Shown here: piece by piece, positions 1 to 11,956 of the stretch | Numbering within the stretch: position 1 is the first letter of the stretch | Layout: the number at the start of each line of letters is the position of its first letter | Assembly: GCF_035046485.1 (NCBI RefSeq) | Contig: NC_085138.1 | Location: 29,723,047 to 29,787,046, forward strand | Source: Aedes albopictus | Lineage: Eukaryota > Arthropoda > Insecta > Diptera > Culicidae | Direction: 5' to 3' | Length of the DNA stretch: 64,000 nt | The notes under the pieces: generated by a model | What the model was told of the DNA's origin: nothing | Seen by the model: the letters and a program-made list of their open reading frames with translations, nothing else | Databases searched by the model: none | Position numbers and translations under genes: made by a program

Positions 1-64
1 CCAAGAAAAATGCGTTGAAGAACTCCTGGAAAATTCTCAGAAAAGATGAGGAATTGTTATAGTA

Positions 65-281
65 AGGTACACCGGGGCAAGTTGATACGGGTGGGGCAAG
101 ATGAAACACGAGGTTTTGAAACAGATTTCAATACAGTTTGGTAATTTATCCTTCGTCAAGAGATTATTTGAATCAAAAACTATGCGTTATGGCGATCAAA
201 CTGTTTATCATCATTAGAAAACATCATGTTGACCCACTGTTTCATCTTGCCCCACCCGTTTCAACTTGCCCCGGTGTACCT
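65..281. mobile_element. TA-flanked MITE with long inverted repeats
   Basis: A 217-bp non-autonomous element. The left end reads AGGTACACCGGGGCAAG and the right end is its reverse complement, with about 44 bp of near-perfect TIR including GGTGGGGCAAGATGAAAC. It is flanked by TA at 63-64 and 282-283, as expected for the Tc1/mariner superfamily. There is no coding capacity. It lies inside the first visible intron of the poly(A) polymerase gene. Confidence 0.8.
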
Positions 282-283
282 TA

Positions 284-599
284 GCTACATAGAGGAACTA
301 CTTGAAGGATTGCAGCAGGCATTCGCAAAGGAATCCCAGCATGAAATCCTAGCATGAATACATGGACGAATACCAGAAGGATCCGAGGGAACATTGTAGA
401 AATTTTCTCCAAAGAAGACGAAGGATACCTGATAAATTATTAGTTAGAAAAGTAAGATGGGATTAGAGCTAGAAGATCAGAAATATGTTGATTCACAAAA
501 ATTGTTTTCCTTTTCAGATGCTATGAAAGATTTGGTCGTAAATTTTATGAACAAAATGTTATTACAAAATGTTCAATTCGGATTCAAAAGAATCCGGGG
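284..599. other. Intronic stretch without recognisable feature
   Basis: AT-rich DNA with scattered copies of GAATCCCAG-like words that belong to the degenerate minisatellite family seen throughout the window. No exon signal or RNA gene is visible. Confidence 0.5.
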
Positions 600-2730
600 C
601 TGACAAAATCCAGTCACCACTGTATTTCTTCTAGGATTCTTCAAGGAGTTCCTTTTAGGAATTTCTCCTGGACCTTCTTCCGAGAATTCCCCAGTTGATC
701 CGTCTGGTATTTCTTCTACGTTTTTTTTTTTTTCAGGGAAGGATCCCAGAAACACTTCTAGGAATCTTCTAGAAGTTCTTTTAATATTCAAAAAAGAACT
801 CCAGGAGGAATACCAGAAGAAACTACGGGAGAAAACGTGGAAGGAAAATCTTGATGGATTCCAGATGGAACTTCTCGGGAATCCCAGAGGGAGCTTCTGG
901 GAGGAATGCTATCAGAAAAATTTCAGAACGAGGAATTAAATTCATGAAATTTGATAAAGTTTCGCAAGCCAGTTTCCAAAGCTAATAAAAAAAGTCACTT
1001 CCTCGGAAGAACCAGGCGTTTTCTATTTAGCCTAAAATGAATCCAAGAAGAAAAACAACTTCTAGATGAATCTCAAAAAGACCTTCTCGATTTCTCAGAT
1101 TCTTAAAGCAGTTTATTCTGGGATCCCACAAACGGTTTCTTCTGAGATTTTTCCTAGAGATCCTTCTGGAATTTCTTCAAGGTTTTTTTTCTCGAAGATT
1201 TCCCCAGACAATTATTTTGGATTTCCTCCAGCAGGTCCTACTGAAAAACTTTAAGTTTTTTAAGTTAATTCCTAAAAATTCTGTCGATATTCTTCCTGGA
1301 GTCTTTTCAGGATTTCCTCCTGAAATATCTTCTGAGATCCCTTTAAATATTTTTTTCTGGGATCCCTCCAGAAACCCTTCCTAAATTCCTCCAGAACATC
1401 AGTCTGAGTTTCCTCAAGGAGTTTTTTTTTAATTTAAGCAGGTATTTTTAGAATTTTTTCTTAAGAATTTCAGATTGATCTTTGATTTATTCTGTAATTT
1501 TTTCTGGGATTTCTATAGATAGTTTTTTTTTTATTCCTCTAGAGATTCGTAATGAAGGTCTTTAAGGAGCTTTTTCTGGGATTCATCAAGAATGTTTATT
1601 TCCGGATTTTTTTGGGATTACTTCTGGACTGTTTTTTTTAAAGAAATCCTTCAGCGGATTTCTTTACTAACTTCTGGGTATTTCTCAAAAAAAAATCCTT
1701 CCGCTACTCCAAAAAGAAGTCCAGTACGGGTGGGGGTATAAAAGATTTTCTCGAGAAACTTGTGCAGGAAGTTTATTAGATACCGTAGAAGAAATATCAG
1801 TCACAATCCCCAAAGGCAAAAACTGAAGAAACTGAGATGTCCCGGATAAATCTCTGAAAAAGTTATTGAGTGTCATTGACAAGTTATTGAGAGTTATTGA
1901 GTTATTGACAAAGAACTTCTTGAGGACGGAACTTCCACAAGAATCATAGAAGAAATATCCGGAGATCCTAGAATGAATTCCTGAAAAGAAATCCTTTAAG
2001 GGATTTCTCCAGAAATTTATTCAGGGATCTCTCCAGAAGATCTATCAGGAGATTTTATTGAAGTTAATCGAAGGATTTCTCCAGTAGTTCTTTCAGAGAT
2101 TCCTCCAGTTCTTCTCAGATTCCTCCCGAATTTTCCCTTAGAGATTCCTTTGAAAGTTTCGTCTGGAGTTTCTTATGGAGTTTATTCGGAAATTCCTCCA
2201 GAAAGTTCTTCTATGATTTTCCAAGAACTCCATCAGGGATTGATTCAGGAATCTCTTCAGTGATTCTTTCATGAATTTATTCGGAGATTCATCCAGAACT
2301 TCCTCCAAACATTCTAAAAGTTCTGTTAGAGGTTTCTGCTGGCGTTAATTCAGGACTCCTCTAGAAGTTCCTCCAAGAAATTCATCCAGGATTTTCTTCA
2401 TGGTTTCTTCTAATAATTCCTTCAGGGATTCCTCTTAGAATTTTTCAGGGATTCTTTCAAAGATTTCTCCAGGAGATCCTACAGCAATTCTTAATCAATT
2501 GCTTAATCAATTATATCAGAAATATCATCAGGGATGCCTCCAACACTTCCTTCAGTGATTCCAATTCCAATAGTTTTTTTTTCAGAAATTTCCGAAAAGA
2601 TTTCTCCTAGAATTCGACGTTTTTTTTGGAATTCCTTGTGTGATTTCTCTGAGAACTTCTTCAGAGGTTTCTCCAGGGATTTTTCCAGGGATTCATAAAC
2701 TCTTTCAGGGATACTCCTGGTGGTGATTTC
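600..2730. repeat. Degenerate CTCCAGGAATT-type minisatellite
   Basis: Highly diverged tandem units of roughly 21-24 bp built around TTCCTCCAGGAATTTCTCC-like words, in the pyrimidine-rich orientation on + for most of the block and reversed in 780-1070 and 1890-2000. Short ORFs on both strands translate to low-complexity S/P/F/E runs and are not genes. This is intron of the poly(A) polymerase gene. Confidence 0.8.
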
Positions 2731-2738
2731 TCTACGGC

Positions 2739-2924
2739 ATGGTTTCCCAAACTGTGGGTCGCGACCCCCCAGGGGGTCGCCGGCCTTCATCCAGGGGGTC
2801 GCGAGGGACAGTAAAATATTTTACTATAACAGACAACAAATGAGGGAATTTCTATGGGGGGGTCGCGAAAACTACGTCTGCTGGCAAAAGGGGGTCGAGC
2901 GACCTGAAAGTTTGGGAACCTATG
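2739..2924. mobile_element. hAT-like MITE with 8-bp TSD
   Basis: A 186-bp element with a TTTCCCAAACTGTGGGTCGC-like left end and a right end that is its inverted counterpart (ending AGTTTGGGAACCTATG). It is flanked by the exact 8-bp direct repeat CTCTACGG at 2731-2738 and 2925-2932. TTCCCAAACT plus a GGGGTCGC body and an 8-bp TSD is the classic hAT pattern. It is inserted into the degenerate minisatellite. Confidence 0.85.
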
Positions 2925-2932
2925 CTCTACGG

Positions 2933-4215
2933 GTTCGTCGGGGATTCCTGTTGAAATTTATTCTTGAACTCCTCCACAAATTTATTCAGGGATCTTCCTG
3001 GAAATCTTTGAGGGATTTCTCCTGGAATTGCTGAAGATAATTCTCCAGGAACTCCATTAAAAATTTCTCCATGAACTCCTTCAGGAATTTCTTCAGCGAT
3101 TTCTCCAGGAATTCCTTCATCGAATTCTCCAAGAACTTCTTTATGAATTTTTCCAAGAAATCTTTTAGGGATTCCTACAGGAATTCCTTCAGGTATTAGT
3201 TAAGGAATTCTTCGGGGATTCCTCTAGAATTTTTTTAGGGATTTTTCTCTGGAATTCCTCGAGATATTTCTCTTTGAAGGATTCCTCTAGGAATTTGTCC
3301 TCCAGGGATTTGTTCTTGAATTCCCTCTGGCATTTCTCCAGAAACTCTTCCGTGGATTTCTACGGGAACTCTTTGAGGGACTTTCCCAGAAGCCCTTCAT
3401 GGATTTCTACGAGAACTCCTTGAGGGACTCGTCGCAAAACCCCTCATGGATTTCTCCAGAAAGTCCTTGAAAGGCTTTTCACCAGAAATTCGGAGGTATT
3501 TCGCCTAGAGTTCCATGATGGATTTTTTTCTGGAATTTTTTGAGAAATTCTTCAAGGAACTCCTTCTAATTATAATCTAACACAAACGCAGCCTGTACGA
3601 GCAAGCATCATGGAAAATAAACGGGTTAAATTTACGACAAATTCTGGGACCGATAAAACTGCTTTTTTCGGATTCTTCCAGGAACTCCTTCAGGGCATTT
3701 CTCCAGAAGATTCTTCAAGGATTCATCCACGAAGTGCTGCAGTAGTTTCTTCTTGAAAAATCTTTTTCAGGACCTCCTTCAGAGATTTCTCCAGGAACTT
3801 TTTCATCGGAGATTCTTCCAGGAATTTCTTAAACGGTTTCTCCTGAAAATGCTGGAGATTTTTCTAGGAATAGCTTAAAAGATTCCTCTACGTACTCCTT
3901 ACGATTTTCTCTTAAAATTCTTTCAGGGATTTCTTCACACATTTCTTCAAGGATTTCTTCAGGAACTCCTTCAGGAATTTCTCCAGAAATTTCCTTGGAG
4001 TTCATTCGCGGATTCCTCCAGATAGGGAGATTTTACCTGGTATTCTTCGAGGAATTTCTTCTGGAGTTGCTGGAGGGATTTTTCCTGGAACTCTTTCAAG
4101 CAATCCTTCAGCATCTCCTTCACTCCTTCAGCATCTCCTTCACTCCTTCAGCGATTCCTCCACAAACGCCTTCTGTAGGAACTTTTTCAGGGATTCCTCC
4201 AGCAATTTCTGTTTG
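2933..4215. repeat. Degenerate CTCCAGGAATT-type minisatellite (continued)
   Basis: Same family as 600-2730, pyrimidine-rich on +, interrupted only by the hAT MITE and a short unique patch near 3570-3660. A local three-copy duplication CTCCTTCACTCCTTCAGCAT is visible near 4110-4150. No coding evidence. Confidence 0.75.
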
Positions 4216-4469
4216 AAATTAATCAGCAATCAAGAATTCATGGAATGGTTTCATTACCTGTACTGCTCACTTCGCACTGGTGTTGATAGTCTAAAACACA
4301 ATACCAAACTAACATTTTCAGCGCTATAAGCTTCAGTCATTTGCTTTCTGTTGTGTAACCATCGAATAAAAGCAGTCAACGCTGAATAATAGGGAAGCTA
4401 GTCAAATATAAATCATAAGCTAATACACGACTGTAAAACAAGCACCATACAGCTACCAAACTCGGTTTT

Positions 4470-5440
4470 CAGAAATCCATTGCTTGTCACTGGGGCTGCC
4501 TTTACTCCACTCTATTACAACTCCGGGAGATTTCCCGGAAGATGTGAAAACTTGAACAAATCGAATAGGAGTCCCCACTAACAAAACAGCTGCTACTATG
4601 CAGTACAATTCGTAATACTGACAAATCCACAAACCAGCAGCGCTTTAAAGGCCGTTATGCGATTTCATTACAGCTAGAAGCTGTAATAAAGAAACTGCTG
4701 GTTTACCAACACGGCTTGTCGGATGTAAACATTATTGTCAAAACAAACTTCAAGCGGGATATATAACTACTACACAAATTCTTTACAGCTATCCATCTCT
4801 GTGTTGTGAAATTATTTGGGTTGCTTTTATTGCACTTTAATTCAATGCCGGAAGATTTACCGGAAGATGTGCAAATCGAGTAAGAGTCCCAGCCACTAAA
4901 ACTGCTGCTTTTATACAGTACGTTTTGTAATGTCGCCAAAACACAAAACAGCAGCGCTTCGTAGCCGTTTAACCTTCTGGAGCCGATTTTTTTCGCCACT
5001 GTCGACGCAACCTCGCTGGTGTCGAACACGTTTGTTATGCTCGGTTTCATCGCCGGGGTCATACACTACCCGTCATAAGTACGGACTCACAAAAAGTATT
5101 GCAACAATATTGCATCACCCTGACTCACCTCGATATCTTTAAAACCAGCACACCTACGGAAATGTTGCCTTCAGAAAAGTTGTTGCTTTTGGTCTTCTGA
5201 ATAACTTTCCTGAAGACAGCATCTTTGTAAGTCCTCAGGTTTTGGAGATATCGAGGTGAGTCAGGGTGATGCAATATTGTTGCAATACTTTTTGTGAGTC
5301 CGTACTTATGACGGGTAGTGTATATGACCCCTCCGGCTCCAAAGGGTTAAAGAACAATCTTTCAGCTAGAAGCTGTGAAGAAGAGTTTGTTGGCGCAACC
5401 ACACAGCTTGTTCAATGTAAACATTATTGTGTTTGACGTT
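4470..5440. repeat. Diverged tandem duplication of a ~270-bp unit
   Basis: The segment 4490-4740 (GGAAGATGTG, CAGCAGCGCTT, CAGCTAGAAGCTGT, ATGTAAACATTATTGT in order) recurs with the same word order at about 4800-5440. The second copy is split by the TTAA-flanked MITE at 4973-5346. No function is recognised. Confidence 0.65.
4973..5346. mobile_element. TTAA-flanked foldback MITE (piggyBac-like)
   Basis: A 374-bp element bounded by TTAA at 4969-4972 and 5347-5350. Ends are CCTTCTGGAGCCG and CGGCTCCAAAGG. Inside, a long inverted repeat (GTACGGACTCACAAAAAGTA and its complement) makes it almost a perfect hairpin around 5150-5230. The TTAA target points to the piggyBac superfamily; no transposase is present. 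Confidence 0.8.
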
Positions 5441-6540
5441 TCACAAGCTTTTGCAGCAAGATGAAGTTGGGTAAGGTTTCTTGTGGCACAATTATGAAGC
5501 CTTGTCTGGAGTAAAACAAAACGGGCTATTTTCTATGCTATTTATATATAGCAGTGTAGCAGCGAGGGCATCATCGGGACCAGTGGATACGGAGATCGGA
5601 CGTTCAATTCCAAGTAGCGGCAAGTATTTTAATAATTCAAATTTAAAAGTGATAATTCCAGTTCCCCATGTATTGCGTCACGCAGTATCCATAACCTAAT
5701 TATATTTAATCGTTTAATTTGGGGATGCCGTAAAACTATTATTTAACAACTGCGAAAAGGCTGAAAAAGCGCCTTCTCAAGATATTATTCAGTTAGTGGT
5801 TATATAGGAGCCGAGAAAAGAGCTATGACTTCGTGGCATAAAGCTGCTCGCACAGCATATACATGTGGATTAAGGGCCGATTTCTTCACCTCGGCTCAAC
5901 CGGTAAGCCAGGCTTACCCATATAGTTAAACCTGGTTTAACGCTTAAGCCAGGATGAAGAAATCGGGGGTAAGTTCGCCAGATTCATTGGTATAGGGCTT
6001 GTATAGAAGCTTCCGTCCATATGCACAACACAGTAACTCAGCATCAAGCCGTATTGAGGACGCTTTGTTGACGTTTACATTCACAATAAATGTTAGTTGG
6101 GTACACTTCCACAAAAAATCCATTTCCTTCTCTCCTTCCAATAACCACTCCAATTTTTGAACATAGATCTTTTCCCCCTTTATTCGCTGCTGTTTTGGCG
6201 GAATTGAAACAATGTGTCTATTGTTAAAGCTAATAAAAATATACAGATTTCGCCAGGAACCCGATTAGCCCAAAATCAAAGAATAAGAATATCAAGAATG
6301 CCCACTCCGCTGATGCTCAGGGGGACACTACCGCAGCGCTATCTGCGGATGAAAGTTCAATCTTCATGCAATAGTGTGTGTTACTGATTCTATGCGGATA
6401 CCAAAACATACGCACATCATCTTCTCTTATGACAAATCACGAACACTATAACATAGAGCTTTCACCTTGAAACATTTAGAGAGCGCCACTTGTCTTGTCG
6501 CTTGACGTTTGTATAGAAACAGGCAATAGAGGGCATTCTT
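5441..6540. other. Intronic, mostly unique DNA
   Basis: Apart from a small foldback at 5872-5969, no exon, RNA gene or well-formed repeat is recognised. The segment 6484-6550 (TGTCTTGTCGCTTG words) resembles 28568-28630 and is probably a shared old repeat. Confidence 0.4.
5872..5969. mobile_element. Small foldback MITE
   Basis: About 98 bp with inverted ends CCGATTTCTTCA and TGAAGAAATCGG and a partly self-complementary middle containing GGTAAGCCAGGCTTACC. The flanks allow a TA or TAAG duplication but do not decide it. Confidence 0.5.
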
Positions 6541-6559
6541 TCTATTTTTATTCTTTGCC

Positions 6560-7390
6560 AAAATGCAAACGAGGACTGACAAATTGGGTCATCGCAGTAT
6601 TTAGAGGAATGTTACAAGAACTTTTCTGAGAAAACACTAACACAACCCCAGGAGAAATCATAAAAGCAGCAGAAACCTCCATGGAATGAGTCTCAGATAG
6701 AAATATCTGAGAGAATCCCATAAGGAAGTCCTTAAAAGGCATAGAACGAACTCCAGGAGAAATTCCAGAAAGAACTCCTTTAACAATTTCAGAAGAAACA
6801 TTTTAAGGAATCTCAGATAACCCTCTTGAGTGAATCCCAAAAGAATTTTTTGAAAAAAAACCATAAGAAAAATCTCAGAAGAAACTCCAGAAAGAAGAAC
6901 TCCATGAGGAATCTCAGGAGGACCTTCTGGGAGAAATCCCACAAGAAATATCTTAGAAGGTATTTGCGAATAATTCACAATAATGTTCAGGAGAAACCCC
7001 ATAAAGAACATCTTGAGGAATTTTAGAAAGAACTCTGAGGAATCCCAAAATTCCCCAGCAGCAGAAATTCCAGGAAAAATCTTACAAACCTCAGAAAATA
7101 CTGGTAAGGATGAATACCAATTGGAGGAATTTTAAAAATAACTACTAGAGAAATCCCAGAAGAAGGTCCAGGAGGAATTAAAAAAAAAAACTCTTTGAGG
7201 AACACCAGAGGATATTTCCGAAAAAGGCACAGAAAGAACTTCAGGAGAAATAAAAAAACTCCTTCAATATTTTTAAAAGATGATTCAGGAGTTTCTGGAG
7301 TAATCACAGAAGAAAAATCTGACAGAACGCCAGAAAGAGTTCAAAAAAAAAAATCCCAGAATGAACTTTATGAAGAATACCAGATGAGAT
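6560..7390. repeat. Degenerate minisatellite, opposite orientation
   Basis: Purine-rich on + (GAGGAATCCCAGAAGAA-type words), i.e. the reverse complement of the arrays at 600-4215. It lies just upstream of the first visible poly(A) polymerase exon. Overlapping ORFs on both strands are low complexity. Confidence 0.75.
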
Positions 7391-7497
7391 GAAAGTTTCC
7401 TATATTTATAGAAACAAAACCAATTCAATAAAATAAGGGTTCATTTTATTTGATTTTACAAAAAATGTATTTGATATGTTATCTATAATAACAATAA

Positions 7498-8325
<828 letters not shown>

Positions 8326-8364
8326 TAACATGCTAAATTCTTTCCTGTTTACTTCTCATCCCAG

Positions 8365-8628
8365 GTGCACATCAAACTGCTGAAGGACGGCATGAAAATC
8401 GAAGCGCGGCACGTCCGGCGGAAGCAACTGAGCCAATATCTGGATCCGAACCTGCTCAAGCGGGAACGTAAAAATTCCGACTCGGGCCTCACGATATCCA
8501 GCATAGCGGCCGCGGCGGCAGCTGCCAACACTAGTGGCGGCAGCGTTGGTGGCACTACCCTTCGGAAACGGCACTCGTCCGAGCATCTGCATCTTGCGAC
8601 CGTCAACAAGAAAGGAAGGAACGATTCT
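8365..8628 (+). CDS. hrg: Poly(A) polymerase, end of RNA-binding domain and NLS-like exon
   Basis: An 88-codon phase-0 exon after a 105-bp intron. The acceptor AG is at 8363-8364 and the donor GTGAGT begins at 8629. It starts VHIKLLKDGMKIEARHVRRK, the conserved end of the RNA-binding domain, then QLSQYLDPNLLKRERK. An Ala-rich run with a Gly/Ser patch and a basic stretch TTLRKRHSSEH follow. The basic clusters resemble the nuclear localisation region at this point in vertebrate enzymes (inference). If the donor is not used, the frame meets TAA four codons later (8641-8643), which would give a short isoform ending just after the RNA-binding domain. Confidence 0.93.
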
Positions 8629-8958
8629 GTGAGTGATTCGTAATCCCTCGTGGCTACCTACACTTTCGGGTTTTCTTTTTCTTTTGTTACCTTTATTATT
8701 TGGTTGTTTGGCTGTTCCTGATCTGATTCGGTGTCTGTATTAGCTTACGTGATCACTCAATGCTGAGTGTTCCGACGAAGTCTCACTTTCACATTTCAAA
8801 ATCGCCCAAAAAGTCCTCGAACAGTTTTAAAGCCAAAGCTCATCTAACCCATGTTGCCGTTTTGTGTTTATTCACAAAATCTGTGTGGTTTCTCTTTCTT
8901 TTTGTTTCCTTCCCTTTTCTTGTACCGCGTGTCCCCCGCGCTACCCATCTCATTTCAG

Positions 8959-9390
8959 TTCGAGCAGTCTCCATCGAACGCGTCCTCGCAGTCGTCGTCA
9001 TCCTCGTCGCAAGGAGCGGGTTCCGTGTCTGCAGCGAACAACACTTCGGTAGCGTCTGTGAACACCACTAACCACAACATCTCCGGTAGTAACGAGAACC
9101 TTAACAGCAGCAGCAGCCAGACTGCCGCACCAGACGTCGAATCTTCCCCAGCGGAACCTTCTAGCACTTCTACGACCACCTCCTACAACCACATGAACCA
9201 CAACGACAGCAGTGTGACTTCGACCAACAACACAACAACGCTGGTGCTGGACGATTCCTCGTCCGAAGCGACCAGTGGCGGCGTCGTAGCCGCTCCACAG
9301 ACTCCGACGACCCCGACACAAACCGCCAATCCCGGACCACAACAGCCACCACCACAGGCACAGACCGCTACCGAGGTGGTTTGCTCATGA
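8959..9390 (+). CDS. hrg: Poly(A) polymerase, Ser/Thr-rich C-terminal tail
   Basis: Exon after a 330-bp intron, with acceptor CTCATTTCAG at 8949-8958. It continues in phase 0 with FEQSPSNASSQSSSSSSQGA and runs 143 codons to TGA at 9388-9390. The tail is low complexity: Ser/Thr/Asn-rich, then Pro/Gln-rich near the end (TPTTPTQT, GPQQPPP). Ser/Thr-rich C-termini are typical of metazoan canonical poly(A) polymerases and are phosphorylated there (family knowledge). The exon does not look finished at this TGA: see the entry at 9391-9847. Overlapping antisense ORFs are shadows of its simple composition. Confidence 0.85.
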   Translation, partial: FEQSPSNASSQSSSSSSQGAGSVSAANNTSVASVNTTNHNISGSNENLNSSSSQTAAPDVESSPAEPSSTSTTTSYNHMNHNDSSVTSTNNTTTLVLDDSSSEATSGGVVAAPQTPTTPTQTANPGPQQPPPQAQTATEVVCS

Positions 9391-9847
9391 CAGCCGAATC
9401 CGTTCCGGAAGGTGAACAAACATCACCTTCACTATATCAGCATCAACAACCACCACAACAGCAGTAGCAATCATACCAACGTTAGCCACCACCAGCATTA
9501 CCATCATCATCATCTGCAGCACCAGCAGCAGCAGAAGCATCAGTTCCTGCAAGGCCCGAGTTACAACAATGGTGGTAGCCAGCAGTACCCGCCGCACCAT
9601 CACTCTCTTCACTACGGTCAAGAGCAAGAGCAGCGTCAGCAGCAACATCAACATCATCACAACATCAACAGCAGTAGTGACGGTTACGGTGCTAATCACC
9701 ACCGCGATGACGAACATTGCGAACCGCCGATGGTGGTGCTGGATGGGGACGATGATGATGAGGCTTGCCAGGAAAGTGGAGGAGGTGATGGTCGCGGCGG
9801 CGGTAGCTACCCCAATGGGAACCGAATGCAGTATGCTGAAGTTCAAA
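9391..9847 (+). CDS. hrg: Candidate in-frame extension beyond TGA (readthrough or alternative exon)
   Basis: Directly after the TGA at 9388-9390 (context TGA then C) the same frame stays open for 152 codons plus one base, up to a consensus GTAAGT donor at 9848. The peptide begins QPNPFRKVNKHHLHY and is His/Gln/Asn/Ser-rich. It then has an acidic patch VVLDGDDDDEA, a Gly-rich stretch and the end NRMQYAEVQ. Codon use and amino-acid style match the upstream Ser/Gln-rich tail. A strong donor after the stop means the exon really extends to 9847. The segment could be C-terminal extension by UGA readthrough, coding through alternative splicing that skips the TGA, or a spliced 3'UTR that was once coding. 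The next exon is not certain. Confidence 0.5.
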
Positions 9848-10290
9848 GTAAGTTCTACCTACATTTTGATGTTATTTGTTTCTTTTGTATTATGTAGGGA
9901 GTTGGGCCATTTCAGCAGCGATTCTATTTGGGGTATGTATCAGCTAAAACTCACCCATTTTTTTTTACTAAATAACTTAATTCTTTGTATTACTTAAGAT
10001 ACATGATACATTTATGTAGTTGAATGAAAAATGATTGAGATATAGCTGAAAAGTGCCAAATATAGAATCGATGCTCAAGTAAACCTATATCCCACAAGGG
10101 CGATGAATCGAAAAATACGTTTTCAATAAATATTGAATAATCATAAAAATACAATAAAATGTTGTTGAATTTTGTTATGCGATTTGGTCGAAAAGTCCAA
10201 TTGCTGAAATTTCCTCTTGGTGCATTTCACATACTTATTTGTTACTTGCTGGGCAACAGTCCGTTCTATTGAATCTTCACTAAATTGCAT
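9848..10290. other. Intron or 3'-flanking DNA after the donor at 9848
   Basis: AT-rich. Possible acceptors of a very short intron occur at TTATGTAG (ending 9896) and CCATTTCAG (ending 9915), but either would give only about 12-18 further codons before a stop. No other feature is seen. Confidence 0.4.
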
Positions 10291-10702
10291 CAGGGATCGG
10301 AACACTCACTTGCAAAGAGTTACACTCACTTGATATTTTCTCAGCTCAGAAGCGTGCAATCAAGAAACGATGTATGGACGACTTTTGCCTTGTGGTTTTG
10401 TCTAAAAGTTTGCCGAATAGAGTAGGGGTCGCACACGAATCCCAAAGTCGTGACAGAGCTGTGCAAGCGACTCTCCACGAGGTGAGTGTAATTTACATTC
10501 ACCTCGTGGAGAGTTGCCTTCGCAGCTCCCTCACGACTTCGGTATGCGTGTGCGACTCCTACTCTATTCGGCAAACTTTCAGACAAAATCACCAGGCAAA
10601 AGTCGTCCATAGTCGTCCTACATCGTTTTTTGATTGCACGCTTCTGAGCTGAGAAAACTGCAAGTGAGTGTAACGCTTTGCAAATGAGTGTTCCCATCCT
10701 TG
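10291..10702. mobile_element. hAT-like foldback MITE with 8-bp TSD
   Basis: A near-complete palindrome centred near 10493. Ends pair CAGGGATCGGAACACTCA with TGAGTGTTCCCATCCTTG, and the arms of about 195 bp are almost identical in inverse. Flanking 8-bp direct repeats AATTGCAT lie at 10283-10290 and 10703-10710. Because of the palindrome, similar ORFs appear on both strands; they are not genes. Confidence 0.8.
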
Positions 10703-10710
10703 AATTGCAT

Positions 10711-11137
10711 ACCCCTCGGATAGATCGGGTCCTGGGCCTATCACTTCCAGTATTCTTGCCTGAAAACAGTTATTATTGCCTGCCACGATAGCTACTGCTT
10801 CTTCCTGGTTCGCTGGTGCTTTCCTTAAACCTCTTCTTCAAACGCGGTTTCGGCCACACAATGATGATTTACTCATGGACACCTTTGCGCCTGAGTGCTC
10901 GAGATTTAGACGGTCGAAAGCCAATCTTCTCCTGTATTCGGGTACAGATCAATTTGCAGAGAACTTTGAGAACGATGCACAGTAACATGACGCCCGCCCG
11001 CATTTTTTCAGGACACTTTTTCTGAGTAAGTTTACTAATACGGTTTGTACTTAGTCGTTTAGAAATGTCGCGGTTTCCCGTTTGTTGTAGAATAATTGAT
11101 GCATCAGTTGAGCAGATAGGTACTACGGGGCCATATA
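10711..11137 (-). pseudogene. LINE A, distal reverse-transcriptase fragment
   Basis: On the minus strand, after CPEKMRAGVMLLCIVLKVLC, the words LICTRIQEKI and GFRPSKSRA match the LINE RT block LICNRIQEKI...GFRPGRSC (family knowledge). It is the continuation of the RT found at 15140-15501, separated by the 4-kb insertion at 11138-15137. The frame is degenerate and ends at a stop near 10870. The rest to 10711 (FQARILEVIGPGPDLSEG) is not clearly assignable. Confidence 0.65.
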
Positions 11138-11956
11138 CAGTGTCGGACAAAACAATAAGACCACCAACCATTTTTCATACAAAATGGCCAAGTTTGACGA
11201 TGTGATGCTCGGTTTCTAGTGAACCGATTTGGCTGAAATTTTGACAGTCGCCATGGAGTTACGTGAATTTTGATTTGTATTTAATTGATTGAGTTCTGTT
11301 CACTACATCAAAAGTTACAAATATACGAAACGACAAAATACCACTTTCAGATTGCCATTACCAAAGGATATATCAGAGTTTCTGATGATTGATGATTGAT
11401 AATACTACTACTAAAATTAAGAATGCCATTTAAACTTGGGGGCATTTTACTTGAATTGACCACAAATAACCAGCATAGAAATCTGGTGTTCTTATTTTGT
11501 CGCACCGTACATCTGTAACTTTGGAAGCTTTGAACAGGATTCAATCAATTTAATACAGATCAAATCTCCCGTAAATTCATGTCAGCTGCCAAAATTTCAG
11601 CCAAATCGGTCCACTAGAAACCGAGTACCATATCGTCAAACTTGGCCATTTTGTATGAAATAGGACCGGTGGTCTTATTCCCTGGCCAAGTTCGCAGGGG
11701 TTGACGGTATTAAAGTGAAGGAGTTTCATTTTGATTATTGTAATGTAGTGTTCTTTAGTGAAACATATCACCTTTTTAACACTTTAATGCGCCTCCAACG
11801 GTTCATCGAGAACCGGCTGCTGCAGATGGAGTATGGCTGATCGTATGCATCAGACATGCTCGATAAACATGGAGGATCCCAAAAGCTAGACTTTACATAT
11901 ACTGGCGTGAGTGAGAAATGGACAAATTGAGGTGAAATTTGCGAAAAAGTTACTCG

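Noticed and set aside
4703..5142. Overlapping 119- and 70-aa ORFs
   Set aside because: They run across the end of the TTAA MITE and a diverged duplication; not conserved between the two copies of the duplicated unit.
8349..9846. Several antisense ORFs opposite the poly(A) polymerase exons
   Set aside because: Shadows of Ser/Gln/His-coding triplet-rich sequence on the true strand.
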